The translations under genes were made by a program, and so were the position numbers. Shown piece by piece: positions 7,773 through 20,021 of a DNA stretch of 64,000 nt. The notes under the pieces were generated by a model. It did no database searches. It saw only the letters and a program-made list of their open reading frames with translations, and was not told where the DNA came from. Every line of letters begins with the position of its first letter. Within the stretch, counting starts at the first letter, position 1. This stretch comes from Thermotoga sp. KOL6 (lineage in GTDB: Bacteria > Thermotogota > Thermotogae > Thermotogales > Thermotogaceae): NCBI RefSeq assembly GCF_002866025.1, contig NZ_LNDE01000001.1, positions 682,001 to 746,000 of the forward strand, written 5' to 3'.

Positions 7773-8621
7773 ATGGGATACTACAGAAACACTCGATACA
7801 AATTAATCCGAAGAATTTCAAAGTTTCTCTCAGATATAGTGGGAGTGGTTGTTTTAATTGGTAAAGATGGAAACTTCGTTGTCGACTTCTCCGATGGAAA
7901 CATACCACCCTTTTTCAAAGAAGGAGTTTCTTACACATCAAATGAAATAAAGGATATTTTGAAATTACAAAGAAAAAGGGTAGCTGAAATATTCGCTGTT
8001 AAAGATGCAGCACATGATGAGCTTTTCATTCTCTATTTGAAAAAGGATCTAGAAAAGGAAACTCTTCACTTGATACAATCTCTGATGTTTTCAGAAAGTG
8101 AAGACTCTTCCCTTGAATACATAGCCTACCATGATCCTCTTACGGGGCTACCCAACAGAAGATATTTCCACGAGTTGGGAAATAGGTATCTTGCCATAGC
8201 GAAACGGGAAAACAAAAGTTTGTACGTTCTGTTCATGGATCTGTCTGGATTCAAAAAAATAAACGATACTTACGGTCATATGTTTGGTGATGAAGTATTG
8301 AAGACAGTGGCAAAAAGAGTTCTGGACAGAATAAGAAGAAGTGATATCGTATCACGAATCGGAGGAGACGAATTTGCTATCTTACTCTACGATATGAAGG
8401 AAAGTTATTTGGAATCTTTTTTGAAAAGGCTTTTCTCGGCTTTTGATGAATCCATCGAAATTGAAAACACGAAAGCTTTCGTATCAGCAAACGTAGGAAT
8501 ATCAAGATTTCCGGAAGATGGAGGAACTTTAGAAGAACTTTTGAAAATCGCAGATGAAAGAATGTACGCAGCAAAAACACAAGGGAAACCCTTCATACTT
8601 CCTTTCTCACGAGTATCATAG
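7773..8621 (+). CDS. GGDEF-domain protein, probable diguanylate cyclase
   Basis: A soluble 282-residue protein. Residues 1-115 form an N-terminal domain of unknown type, perhaps a small sensor. The GGDEF domain spans about 120-280: YHDPLTGLPNRRYF, FMDLSGFKKIND (metal aspartate kept), RRSDIVSRIGGDEF (complete active-site loop with an RxxD inhibitory pattern), and a closing ADERMYAAK block. It should make c-di-GMP. ATG at 7773 follows GGGGGAGA. An extended -10 box (TGATACAAT, 7681-7689) downstream of the tRNA terminator could drive it. It stands alone, facing tRNA-Glu. Confidence 0.88.
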   Translation: MGYYRNTRYKLIRRISKFLSDIVGVVVLIGKDGNFVVDFSDGNIPPFFKEGVSYTSNEIKDILKLQRKRVAEIFAVKDAAHDELFILYLKKDLEKETLHLIQSLMFSESEDSSLEYIAYHDPLTGLPNRRYFHELGNRYLAIAKRENKSLYVLFMDLSGFKKINDTYGHMFGDEVLKTVAKRVLDRIRRSDIVSRIGGDEFAILLYDMKESYLESFLKRLFSAFDESIEIENTKAFVSANVGISRFPEDGGTLEELLKIADERMYAAKTQGKPFILPFSRVS

Positions 8622-8640
8622 TTCCCTCATCAGGTATTGC

Positions 8641-8668
8641 ACAAAACAAAACCGGCCAGAAGGCCGGT
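8641..8668 (-). terminator. Terminator of the tRNA-Glu transcript
   Basis: On the minus strand ACCGGCC, loop TTCT and GGCCGGT are followed by TTTGTTTTGT. The stem lies at 8651-8668 and the T-rich tail at 8641-8650. Confidence 0.8.
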
Positions 8669-8696
8669 CTCCAGAAGATCGAAGGTGTATTTTTGA

Positions 8697-8772
8697 TGGC
8701 GCCCCCAAGGGGATTCGAACCCCTGCCTCTGGCTTGAAAGGCCAGTGTCCTAGGCCGCTAGACGATGGGGGC
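8697..8772 (-). tRNA. tRNA-Glu (anticodon TTC)
   Basis: Minus-strand 76-base cloverleaf. Acceptor GCCCCCA pairs with TGGGGGC, with discriminator G and encoded CCA (complement of 8697-8699). The anticodon stem CTGGC/GCCAG encloses CTTTCAA, giving TTC. The T arm has GGTTCGAATCC. It lies alone between its own promoter and terminator. Confidence 0.97.
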
Positions 8773-8793
8773 AAATAACGTACACCAGAAAGA

Positions 8794-8822
8794 AATATAC
8801 TATAAAATGAGAAACTGTTCAA
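8794..8822 (-). promoter_or_regulatory. Promoter of tRNA-Glu
   Basis: On the minus strand TTGAAC (complement of 8817-8822), a 17-base spacer and TATATT (complement of 8794-8799) stand about 21 bases before the tRNA. Confidence 0.7.
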
Positions 8823-8858
8823 GAGGCTCAGAGAGTAAACATACTGTTACAAGAAGAG

Positions 8859-9692
8859 GTGAAGAGTTTGAAACCTGCTTTTTACCTTTTGGGAAGTGTT
8901 GTTATTGCATCCTTTTCTGGTATACTCATAAAATCCTCTTCTCTTCCACCAGGAACTATTGCTTTCTACAGATTGCTCATCGCTTCTTTACTCTTTTTGA
9001 CCGTTAAAAGAAAGAGGTGCGCCTTTTCCTTTCATGATGAGATGTTGTCGATACTCTCCGGTTTTCTACTTGCAATGCACTTTTACTTTTGGGTGTCTGC
9101 TTTCAAACACACAACCGTAACGGGAGCAGTCATACCTCTTACACTTCAGCCTGTCGTCACAAGTTTTTTTTCGTATCTTTTTTACAAGGAGAAACTCACC
9201 TTGTTCCAATTGCTCACTGGTTCTACGGTTGTACTGGGTGTTTTGATCGCTGTCTTCGATAAAGGAAGCATTTCAAACGTTTCCAAAGGCGATCTTATGG
9301 CTATCGTTGGCGTTTTGTTCTTCTGTGGATATCTAATCGTTGGAAGATCGCTGAACAAAAAGATGGGGAGTTTCAATTTCAGCATGAGAACTCATATTGT
9401 GGCCACTATGATACTTCTGGTTCTTGGAACTCCCAGTTTTAAGATCGTGGATGTGAAGGAATGGTTCATCTTGATAGTCCTTGGAGCAGGTTGTTCTTTC
9501 CTTGGATATTTGCTAATAAACATCTCTCTAAAATATTTCCCTTCAAGTGTGGTCAGCATAGCTCTCGTGGGAGAACCCGCTTTAGCTATATTGTGGTCCT
9601 CACTGATGTTAAGAGAGAGTGCTACACTTTTTCAAATCCTAGGCTTTGCCATTTCTGTAATTGGCCTCTTACTGTTTCTGATAAAAACTTGA
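8859..9692 (+). CDS. EamA/DMT-superfamily transporter
   Basis: A 277-residue, highly hydrophobic protein with about ten predicted membrane segments in two repeated halves, as in the EamA (drug/metabolite transporter) family. PGTIAFYRLLIASLLF near residue 30 and the loop VVSIALVGEPALAILWS near 225 are typical family blocks. The substrate cannot be predicted. The frame opens with GTG at 8859; TTG at 8868 is better spaced from AGAGGTG (8856-8861) and may be the real start. The stop codon lies inside an 18-bp tandem repeat. Confidence 0.85.
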   Translation: MKSLKPAFYLLGSVVIASFSGILIKSSSLPPGTIAFYRLLIASLLFLTVKRKRCAFSFHDEMLSILSGFLLAMHFYFWVSAFKHTTVTGAVIPLTLQPVVTSFFSYLFYKEKLTLFQLLTGSTVVLGVLIAVFDKGSISNVSKGDLMAIVGVLFFCGYLIVGRSLNKKMGSFNFSMRTHIVATMILLVLGTPSFKIVDVKEWFILIVLGAGCSFLGYLLINISLKYFPSSVVSIALVGEPALAILWSSLMLRESATLFQILGFAISVIGLLLFLIKT

Positions 9693-9713
9693 AATCTGAT
9701 AAAAACTTGAAAC
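9678..9713 (+). repeat. 18-bp tandem duplication across a stop codon and promoter
   Basis: CTGATAAAAACTTGAAAT (9678-9695) is followed directly by CTGATAAAAACTTGAAAC (9696-9713). The first copy contains the TGA of the transporter. The second supplies the TTGAAA -35 box of the next gene. Confidence 0.9.
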
Positions 9714-9735
9714 AAGATAAATAAGGCATTATAAT
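9707..9735 (+). promoter_or_regulatory. Consensus promoter of the zinc-ribbon gene
   Basis: TTGAAA (9707-9712), exactly 17 bases, then TATAAT (9730-9735). This gives a leader of about 60 bases before the ATG at 9802. Confidence 0.8.
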
Positions 9736-9801
9736 ATGTTTAGAAAGAGCGAAGCGAAGAACCACCGAGAAACTCTCAACTACTCAGAAGGGGGAATCAA
9801 C

Positions 9802-9987
9802 ATGCCGTACGTATACAAATGCAAAAAATGTGGTGCTATATATTATTCTGCGACCTCTATTGAGTTTCAGTTGAACAAAACTTGCGAAAAGTGCGGGGGA
9901 GAATTAGAACAGCTCGGTGAAGAAGGAGAACTGATGAAAAAAGAACGAGAAGAAAATGAAGAGGATAAAAAGGAAAAAAGAAAATAA
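9802..9987 (+). CDS. Small FmdB-like zinc-ribbon protein with charged tail
   Basis: A 61-residue protein. MPYVYKCKKCGAIYY and KTCEKCGGE give two CxxC pairs about 22 residues apart, a zinc ribbon like that of the FmdB/putative regulatory family. The last 25 residues are almost only Glu and Lys and probably disordered or coiled. GGGGGAA before the ATG at 9802 decides the start over a frame that opens at 9736. It has its own consensus promoter and shares a terminator with argD. Function unknown; nucleic-acid or protein binding is a guess. Confidence 0.75.
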   Translation: MPYVYKCKKCGAIYYSATSIEFQLNKTCEKCGGELEQLGEEGELMKKEREENEEDKKEKRK

Positions 9988-13204
<3,217 letters not shown>

Positions 13205-13220
13205 TTCTTTCCAACCCCTT

Positions 13221-14240
13221 TCATGGATATACGGGTGTGAATTCCAAACCTTTCGATTCATCCAAACCGAACATAATGTTCATGTTCTGAACAGCCTGTC
13301 CTGATGCCCCTTTCACAAGATTATCAATTGCACTCATCAGAATCAACATGTTCGTCCTTCTTTCTATCTGCATTCCTATGAAGACATGATTCGATCCATA
13401 GCACCATTTTGTTGAAGGATATACTCCAGGAGGAAGAACGTGTACGAAAGGCTCTTTCTTGTAGAAAGAGAGGTAAGCTCTATGTATTTCTTCGAGAGAA
13501 ACATTCGTTTTCACGTAAATCGTCGAAAGAATACCGCGTGTCATGGGAACAAGATGTGGTGTGAAAATTACTCTCACATCTCTATCAGAGATTTTTTTTA
13601 ACTCCTGTTCCATTTCTGGAACGTGGCGGTGTTTTGCTACATTGTAAGGTCTCAAGTTCTCGTTTATCTCACTGAAAAGGTAATCCATCTTTTCTTTTCT
13701 TCCCGCCCCCGACACACCGGATTTGGCATCCACTACGATAGTATCCGAATCCACAAGGCCGTATTTGAGAGCAGGAGTCAGAGCCAGAATCACACTCGTG
13801 GGATAACATCCAGGATTTCCTACAATACCAGCCTTTTTGATCGACTCTCTGTAAAGTTCAGGAAGTCCGTACACCCTGTTTATCTCATCGTACTTCTCGA
13901 GTTCGCTTCCATACCACTCTTTGTAAGTGTTCGGATCGTCAAAACGAAAATCTGCACCAAGATCTATGATTTTTACATTTTCCATCTTTTGAACAAGCCC
14001 GTAAGTGACTCCAGCGGGTAGAGCTGTAAAAACCACATCGCAGAGTTTGGATATCTTTTCAGGATTGAATTCCTCAAGTACTGTATCCTCAAGTGTCGAC
14101 GGATACACTTCGCTCATCTTCTTCCCAGCGTAAGTTTTAGAAGACAGGTAAGTAATTCTTACGTCTGGATGATTCTTCAGAATCCTCAACAGCTCTAATC
14201 CGGTGTAACCTGTCGCTCCAATTATTCCCACTTTGATCAA
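13221..14240 (-). CDS. argC: N-acetyl-gamma-glutamyl-phosphate reductase
   Basis: A 339-residue NADPH-dependent dehydrogenase: [16 protein letters not shown] at the N terminus is the Rossmann glycine motif, and [15 protein letters not shown] near residue 145 holds the catalytic cysteine. [11 protein letters not shown] near 215 contributes the catalytic histidine region. It reduces N-acetylglutamyl phosphate to the semialdehyde. The start overlaps the argH stop by four bases; the stop lies 16 bases before the chosen argJ start. Confidence 0.96.
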   Translation of the reverse strand: MIKVGIIGATGYTGLELLRILKNHPDVRITYLSSKTYAGKKMSEVYPSTLEDTVLEEFNPEKISKLCDVVFTALPAGVTYGLVQKMENVKIIDLGADFRFDDPNTYKEWYGSELEKYDEINRVYGLPELYRESIKKAGIVGNPGCYPTSVILALTPALKYGLVDSDTIVVDAKSGVSGAGRKEKMDYLFSEINENLRPYNVAKHRHVPEMEQELKKISDRDVRVIFTPHLVPMTRGILSTIYVKTNVSLEEIHRAYLSFYKKEPFVHVLPPGVYPSTKWCYGSNHVFIGMQIERRTNMLILMSAIDNLVKGASGQAVQNMNIMFGLDESKGLEFTPVYP

Positions 14241-15433
14241 TCTCTTTCCCTCCCATACTTTTCAGCCACCATCCTGTAAGCGTCCCGAAACGGTATCCCC
14301 TGTTTCACGAGCTCGTACACTCGGTGAGTCGCCAGAACTTCCTCAGTAATACTATCTTCAGATTTTTCTTTGTCTACTTCAATGCGATCAAAAATTATTT
14401 TCATTATTCTTAAGATATTCTTAACGATATCAAACGCTTCTATCATCGGTTTCTTCAAAAGCTGATAATCTCTATGATAGCCAAAAATCAAATTAGACGG
14501 AAGGGTCACTGCCATCACCATTCTCGAGACAATCGAGTGGTGGTAGGCCCTCACAAGTTCAAGTGGATCTGGATTTATCTTTTGTGGCATTATGGAACTC
14601 CCCGTGCAAATATCCTTTGGGAGTTTCAGGAACCCAATATCAGGAAGAGAAAAGAAGATGATATCTGAAGCGAATCTGTTCAAGTCGTACGATATCTGAG
14701 AAAGTGTGTGTAAAATTAGATATTCAAATTTTCCTCTACTGTTCTGCGTGTAGATAGGATTCCATTGCACTCTAGAAAAGCCGAGTTCCCTAGCCGTGTA
14801 CTCCCTGTCTACATCTATTGGAACACCGTATCCCGCTCCCGTTCCTAAAGGAGATTGATCTACGATCTTGTAAGTAGTTTCAAGAAGCTTCAAATCGTCT
14901 TCCAAGGCATCTTTTAAAGCTCCAGCCCACGTTGCAAAATCTGTTGGCATTGCCTTTCTTGTGTGAGTGAATCCTGCAAATCTCACTTCACCAAACTTCC
15001 TTGTAAACTCGTCTACGCTTTTTTGAAGATCCTTAATTAGTTGTTCTATTTTCTTCATCTCTTCTTTGTACATGAGTCTGAGTGCTGTGAGAACTTGATC
15101 GTTTCTTGAGCGAGCAGTGTGAATCTTCTTGCCAGTTTCACCCAGTTTTTCCACAAGAAAGTTCTCTATAGCGGTATGACAATCCTCTTCCTCTGGTTTT
15201 ATCTGAAACTTTCCCTCTTTCACGAGTCCCAAGAGTTCCTCAAGCGCTTTTTCTATCCTTACTTGTTCCTCCTCCGTTAAAAGGCCAACTTTTTGAAGCA
15301 TACGAGAGTGTACAATGGAAGCCTTTATATCGTACTCTATTATTTTCATATCAACAAGGTAATCATCTCCGACGGTGAACTTTTCGATCTCTTCATTGAT
15401 CTTGTATCCTTTTTCCCAGAGTTTTTCACTCAT
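14237..15433 (-). CDS. argH: Argininosuccinate lyase
   Basis: A 398-residue member of the fumarase/aspartase superfamily that splits argininosuccinate into arginine and fumarate. Signature blocks are [16 protein letters not shown] near residue 105, the TxxAxxG region [15 protein letters not shown] near 155 and the mobile loop [15 protein letters not shown] near 275. The protein is shorter than the approximately 460 residues of E. coli ArgH because the C-terminal domain is reduced. It overlaps argG and argC by four bases on either side. Confidence 0.95.
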   Translation of the reverse strand: MSEKLWEKGYKINEEIEKFTVGDDYLVDMKIIEYDIKASIVHSRMLQKVGLLTEEEQVRIEKALEELLGLVKEGKFQIKPEEEDCHTAIENFLVEKLGETGKKIHTARSRNDQVLTALRLMYKEEMKKIEQLIKDLQKSVDEFTRKFGEVRFAGFTHTRKAMPTDFATWAGALKDALEDDLKLLETTYKIVDQSPLGTGAGYGVPIDVDREYTARELGFSRVQWNPIYTQNSRGKFEYLILHTLSQISYDLNRFASDIIFFSLPDIGFLKLPKDICTGSSIMPQKINPDPLELVRAYHHSIVSRMVMAVTLPSNLIFGYHRDYQLLKKPMIEAFDIVKNILRIMKIIFDRIEVDKEKSEDSITEEVLATHRVYELVKQGIPFRDAYRMVAEKYGRERD

Positions 15434-16659
15434 TTCTGACTCTCCTTTTTCGCAAGTTGGTAGACTTTCAATCTCAAAGCGTGTATATTGATGAAGCCTT
15501 TCGAATCTGTGGCATCGAAACCTCCTTCAACGTCCATGCTGGAAAGTTTTGGATTGTAAAGAGAACAAGGCGAATACCTGGCAACAGGCATGATGTTTCC
15601 TTTGTAAACATAAACAACCACTTTTCCTGTGACATTTTCCTGTGCCTTTTTGAAGGCAGCGAGAAGAAATTCCATCTCAGGCGAGAACCAGAAACCGTTG
15701 TATATGAGTTCAGCAAACCTCGGTGCAAGCATATCCCTGAGGTGCATTACCTCTTTATCCATGGTGATGCCTTCAAGATCTCTGTGAGCAACCCAAAGAA
15801 TCGTCGCACCTGGTGTCTCGTAGACCCCCCTGGATTTTATACCTATAAATCTGTTTTCGACCATGTCCAATCTTCCTACTCCGTTCCTCGCGCCTACTTC
15901 GTTGAGATACTCAAAGAGTTCGAGCGGATCCGTCTTCTCGGTCTTGTCTTCCAAGTTCACAACTTTCACAGGGATTCCCCTCTCGAAATGAATTTCAAGA
16001 TACGTTTCTTCGTCAGGGGCTTCTTTCGGAGAAACTGTCCACGTGAACACATCTTCATCCGGTATGTACATGGGATCCTCCAACTTGCCTGCCTCGTGTG
16101 AAATATGCATCAGATTTTCATCCTCACTGTATGGTCTCCTCCTGGAAACCTTCACGGGTATTCCCTTCTCCATTGCGTAGTTTATCAGATCCGTTCTTCC
16201 TTTGAATCGAGAAAGGAACTCTGGATCTTTCCAGGGAGATATCACTTTAAGGTTTGGATTCAAAGCCGCATAAGTGAGTTCGAATCTGACTTGATCGTTC
16301 CCTTTTCCAGTTGCACCGTGTGCAACATACTTTGCTCTTTCTTTCTCTGCTATTTCCACCTGCCTTTTCGCTATGAGGGGCCTTGCTATCGATGTTCCAA
16401 GTAGATACCTTCCTTCGTACGTGGCGTTTCCAAGAAGAGCCGTGAATATGTAATCCGTTACGAATTCTCTTCTGAGATCCTCAACGTAGACTTTCGACGC
16501 ACCCGTTTTCAACGCCTTTTCTCTTATCGCTTCAAAATTTTCCTTCTGTCCCACGTTCGCCACATAGGCTATCACTTCAAACCCCCTTTCACAGAGCCAC
16601 TTGAGAATAACAGAGGTATCGAGCCCTCCACTGTATGCAAGAACCACTTTTTCTTTCAT
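15430..16659 (-). CDS. argG: Argininosuccinate synthase
   Basis: First gene of the arginine operon; 409 residues. [18 protein letters not shown] at the N terminus is the PP-loop that binds ATP, and [14 protein letters not shown] near residue 115 binds citrulline/aspartate. It joins citrulline to aspartate. The start is ATG at 16659 with AAGGAGGG just upstream, not the 68-residue longer frame whose extra sequence is AT-rich leader. A TATAAT on the minus strand (complement of 16693-16698) is a reasonable -10 for the operon. I could not identify a clear ArgR operator. Confidence 0.96.
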   Translation of the reverse strand: MKEKVVLAYSGGLDTSVILKWLCERGFEVIAYVANVGQKENFEAIREKALKTGASKVYVEDLRREFVTDYIFTALLGNATYEGRYLLGTSIARPLIAKRQVEIAEKERAKYVAHGATGKGNDQVRFELTYAALNPNLKVISPWKDPEFLSRFKGRTDLINYAMEKGIPVKVSRRRPYSEDENLMHISHEAGKLEDPMYIPDEDVFTWTVSPKEAPDEETYLEIHFERGIPVKVVNLEDKTEKTDPLELFEYLNEVGARNGVGRLDMVENRFIGIKSRGVYETPGATILWVAHRDLEGITMDKEVMHLRDMLAPRFAELIYNGFWFSPEMEFLLAAFKKAQENVTGKVVVYVYKGNIMPVARYSPCSLYNPKLSSMDVEGGFDATDSKGFINIHALRLKVYQLAKKESQK

Positions 16660-16918
16660 ATATAAACCCTCCTTTGATTTCTTGATAGCATAATTATAAA
16701 ATTCTTGATCATACTTTTCATGAAACGTTTTTTCACTGTTATTTGCTTTTTTGTAAAAATGTATATCAGCATATTTTTTTGGAGATGTAGAATATTCGTG
16801 ATGTAATATGTTAAAAAGCATGTTAAAGATTGTAAAAGATTGTTGTTGAGAATGTATCAAAGAATAAATTTAATTGAAGTTGTTTAGATAAAATGATATA
16901 ATTTTAAATCAAGGGGGT
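16660..16918. other. AT-rich divergent intergenic region between argG and a lipoprotein gene
   Basis: About 260 bases without a supported gene. On the minus side it holds the argG ribosome site and a TATAAT-like -10 (complement of 16693-16698). On the plus side it holds the lipoprotein promoter. The palindrome GAATATTC (16790-16797) might belong to an operator, but it lacks the spacing of an ARG box. Confidence 0.6.
16874..16902 (+). promoter_or_regulatory. Promoter of the lipoprotein gene
   Basis: TTGAAG (16874-16879), 17 bases, TATAAT (16897-16902), about 22 bases before the ATG at 16925, so the leader is very short. Confidence 0.75.
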
Positions 16919-16924
16919 GTGATC

Positions 16925-18373
16925 ATGAGGAAAGCTCATTTTTTTATTATCGTGGCGATTGCTACAACACTTACGATTTTTCTCGTTGGGTGTATGAGTC
17001 CTATCGCTGGAAATATCGGTGGAAATGTTCCTGGAGGTGGAACCACTCCAACTACTGATGATGTGCTTTCCAACTTGAATCAGGGAAACATCGATGAGGC
17101 TAAAGAACAACTCGAACAGGTTTTACAAGACAACCCGGATGATCCAGTAGCGAGAGCACTGAAAGGTATCTTGGAAACACGCGATGCTCTCGTTCAATTA
17201 TCAGAACTAACATCTAATTCAAAAATGTTCTCACCGTACTCCATCGATTCTCTTAAAAAACTTCCTGTCTCCCTGATGAAAACACCTTCTTTGATGGGAT
17301 TTTCTCTCTTTATGAAAAATATAGTACCTATGACTCGTCAACCCTCAACAGTTGACGTACAAGGGTTCTACGACTACTACAACCAGGAGTTGATTCCTGC
17401 TCTCGAAGAACTTCATGAACTTCTCGAAAGTGCAGAGGAAGATCTTTCTGTGGCAGTAGATGCAAACATAGAATTTCATTTACAGGTAAACACACTAGAT
17501 TGGGACAACGACGGTACAGCTGAACCAAATCAACCTTTGATCATCACCGATGGCATAATATCCGTAGAAGCATACAAGATCATCTTCGGTTTAGAGGAAC
17601 CGGTGTTCTCTTCCACACCAACTATCGATCCAAACGGTGGAGACGCATGGTTCGATATAGAAACTCTCGATGCATTGGTTCAAGGAGGCCAAATCCCTGA
17701 TCCACCAGAGTTCAACGACAATGATTACATACAGATCGACAACGGTGAACTCGGCCTCTTACTCACGATCGTCACCTCACTCAAGGCCTTGATCGATCCT
17801 ATTCTCACCTGGAACTTGAACATACCACAAGATTTATACGATGAAGTGGAACTCTACCTAACAAATCCATCCACCATGACACTGTATCAGATATTCGACT
17901 TCATTGACACCAGTGATGATGCTACCATCACAGGAAGCGAATGGGAGGACAGACTCGATCCTTTCTTGGAATTTCTACCTGGTGGAGCAGACTATCTTGT
18001 AGATTTTGTTGACAGTCTGGTGAGTGCCGCAAATGGCTTGTTGAGGAGCATAGAAGACATAGAAAACGACTTGGACGCTTCGGATGTACACGATCTAACA
18101 AGTGGGTATTATTTCGTCGACCCATCAATGGATTTCGATGAAGTGAAGACACAACTTCAAAACTTCATAGATACCGAGGACGTTCCAGATCTCTTGATTA
18201 CAACAGACGCAACCGTCACCCTTCATTTCGGTGCTCTCAGAAACACCGACAATTATCAAGATCTGAAAGACTACTTCCCAGATGCCCACTGGGACGAAAT
18301 AGAAGGAATCATGTTCGATGAAGAGCTACCAGACCCAACCTTCGGAGGTTTTATAGAATATCCTCCAATGTAA
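16925..18373 (+). CDS. Large lipoprotein with TPR-like N-terminal segment, function unknown
   Basis: A 482-residue protein with a lipoprotein signal peptide (hydrophobic residues 6-19, lipobox LVGC, then MSPIAGN). A Gly/Thr/Pro linker follows. Residues about 45-75 (NLNQGNIDEAKEQLEQVLQDNPDDPVARALKG) look like one tetratricopeptide repeat. The rest is acidic with several Asp/Asn-rich loops (WDNDGTAEPNQP, DTSDDATITGSEW) that could bind calcium. ATG at 16925 is chosen over the in-frame GTG at 16919 because of the GGGGG ribosome site. It is a single-gene unit with its own promoter and terminator, probably an abundant outer-envelope protein. Confidence 0.7.
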   Translation: MRKAHFFIIVAIATTLTIFLVGCMSPIAGNIGGNVPGGGTTPTTDDVLSNLNQGNIDEAKEQLEQVLQDNPDDPVARALKGILETRDALVQLSELTSNSKMFSPYSIDSLKKLPVSLMKTPSLMGFSLFMKNIVPMTRQPSTVDVQGFYDYYNQELIPALEELHELLESAEEDLSVAVDANIEFHLQVNTLDWDNDGTAEPNQPLIITDGIISVEAYKIIFGLEEPVFSSTPTIDPNGGDAWFDIETLDALVQGGQIPDPPEFNDNDYIQIDNGELGLLLTIVTSLKALIDPILTWNLNIPQDLYDEVELYLTNPSTMTLYQIFDFIDTSDDATITGSEWEDRLDPFLEFLPGGADYLVDFVDSLVSAANGLLRSIEDIENDLDASDVHDLTSGYYFVDPSMDFDEVKTQLQNFIDTEDVPDLLITTDATVTLHFGALRNTDNYQDLKDYFPDAHWDEIEGIMFDEELPDPTFGGFIEYPPM

Positions 18374-18390
18374 AAGTGCACTAAGAAAAC

Positions 18391-18418
18391 AAAGCCCCAG
18401 CTCTTCGCTGGGGCTTTT
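18391..18418. terminator. Bidirectional terminator
   Basis: AAAGCCCCAG (18391-18400) and CTGGGGCTTT (18408-18417) form a 10-bp stem with T-rich flanks on both strands. It serves the lipoprotein gene and the convergent 5'-nucleotidase gene. Confidence 0.88.
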
Positions 18419-18421
18419 CCT

Positions 18422-19948
18422 TTACTCTCTTGTATACCTCTGAGAACTATCGTATTCTTCTACCACACCGTTTAGAACTTTTTGGATGTATTCAATCACC
18501 GCATCTGACATGAGGAAACCTGTATCGTAACCTCCCCATTCCTTCAACATGGTGTATCCATCTCCACCTCCAGCCATGTAGTTGTTCGTCACGACTTTGT
18601 AGACCTTTTTCGGATCGAGTGGTTCACCGTTCACCAACACTTCTACAACCTTGCCATCTTTGCTCCTCCAAGTGAGACCAGAAACCTGCAAGAAGGCACC
18701 CTTCCCCTCAGGAACGGTAGCAGCATACTCGAGAACTTTCATGATCTGTTCTCCTGTCAAGTTCAGAACGTAGAGGGTGTTTCCAAACGGCAGAACTGTC
18801 AGTATGTCTCTCACCGTTATTTTTCCGGGTCTTATCGATGCCCTGATTCCACCACCGTTAGTGAGGGCAATGTCCGCTCCGACTCTCCATCTCATTGCAT
18901 CCGTTATTAGATTTGTGAGATTGGTACTCCTGGATCTCACATGCTCTCTCTCGCCGTCGAGCAAGATTTTTGTTTCACCGATTACGGTGTCGAGTTTTTC
19001 ATTTCCGATCTTCTTGAAGTACTCAAGAGCCTTCGCAACGTATCTATTCTCGAGATAGGGCTTCCCCACGTACCTGTATTTTCCATTCTCGTACACCTTC
19101 AGATTCACAGGGATCGCTTCCCAATGCCATGCAACGATCTTTCCGTTTTCTATATCGAGATCAAGCCTTCCAACGTACTTTCCGTAATCACCCGCCGAGG
19201 CAACAATCTTTCCATCCACCACTTCCGATCCTAGGTAATGACTGTGTCCTGCTATCACAACGTCTATTCCTTCAACCCTTGCAAGCTGATGGGTTGTGGT
19301 CACTCCTTCTTTCGCTTCTTCACCCCAGTCGAGGTGAGCGAGGGCTACAACAACATTCGCTTGTTCCTTCAATTCTGGCGCGAGTTTCTGGGCTATTTTC
19401 AAAGCGTTTTCAAATTTCAATCCTTCAAGGTAAAGCGGTTCTAAGATGGTAGTCTCTTCCGTTGTGAAACCGATTACGGCTACTTTCAATCCTCCAAGAT
19501 CTTCAACCACGTAGGGTGTGAAGAACGGCTCTCCATCTTCTTTGACGATGTTTGCGGAGAGGAACGGAAAATCGGCAAATTTCATTTGTTTGAGAAGAAC
19601 CTCTCTAGGATTATCGAACTCATGGTTTCCAACTGCCATAGCTGCGAGTCCTATCATGTTGAATCCCACTATGTCTGGGATAGCATCTTGAAGATCGGAT
19701 TCAGGTACACCCGTGTTGATATCGCCTGCGTGCAAAAAGATCACATAACCCCCTTGTGACTCAACTTCTCTCTTCACTTCCTCTACAATTGTTGCGATTG
19801 CGGCGAGACCTCCTATCCCAGGATTTCGGTACTCGTCGAATGCCCAGGCGTGTCCATGAGTATCGTTGACATGAAGGATTGTGAGTCTTACTCCAACTAA
19901 AAGAACACTCAGGAGAATCACTAGGAAGACAATCAACAATTTCCTCAT
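18422..19948 (-). CDS. Secreted 5'-nucleotidase/2',3'-cyclic phosphodiesterase family protein (UshA-like)
   Basis: A 508-residue secreted enzyme. A signal peptide (residues 1-20) is followed by a metallophosphatase domain: ILHVNDTHGH near residue 24, FLHAGDINTG near 68, AVGNHEFDN near 107, and VIAGHSHY near 235, which together bind two metals. A C-terminal 5'-nucleotidase substrate domain follows, with DIALTNGGGIRASI near 360 and NNYMAGGGDGYTML near 465 for base stacking. It should release phosphate from extracytoplasmic nucleotides. Start ATG with GGGAGGTGG. The intergenic space to the radical SAM gene is only 73 bases. Confidence 0.9.
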   Translation of the reverse strand: MRKLLIVFLVILLSVLLVGVRLTILHVNDTHGHAWAFDEYRNPGIGGLAAIATIVEEVKREVESQGGYVIFLHAGDINTGVPESDLQDAIPDIVGFNMIGLAAMAVGNHEFDNPREVLLKQMKFADFPFLSANIVKEDGEPFFTPYVVEDLGGLKVAVIGFTTEETTILEPLYLEGLKFENALKIAQKLAPELKEQANVVVALAHLDWGEEAKEGVTTTHQLARVEGIDVVIAGHSHYLGSEVVDGKIVASAGDYGKYVGRLDLDIENGKIVAWHWEAIPVNLKVYENGKYRYVGKPYLENRYVAKALEYFKKIGNEKLDTVIGETKILLDGEREHVRSRSTNLTNLITDAMRWRVGADIALTNGGGIRASIRPGKITVRDILTVLPFGNTLYVLNLTGEQIMKVLEYAATVPEGKGAFLQVSGLTWRSKDGKVVEVLVNGEPLDPKKVYKVVTNNYMAGGGDGYTMLKEWGGYDTGFLMSDAVIEYIQKVLNGVVEEYDSSQRYTRE

Positions 19949-20021
19949 CCTACCACCTCCCTTGAGATTTTAACTCTAAATTTTAATTCCAAGTATAATT
20001 TCTTTTGGTTACATCAAGGGG

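Noticed and set aside
15457-16101. 214-residue open frame on the plus strand
   Set aside because: Antisense to argG with shadow-like composition.
16784-16802. ARG box upstream of argG
   Set aside because: GAATATTC resembles half-sites of ArgR operators, but the spacing of a full box is missing and no second copy was found.
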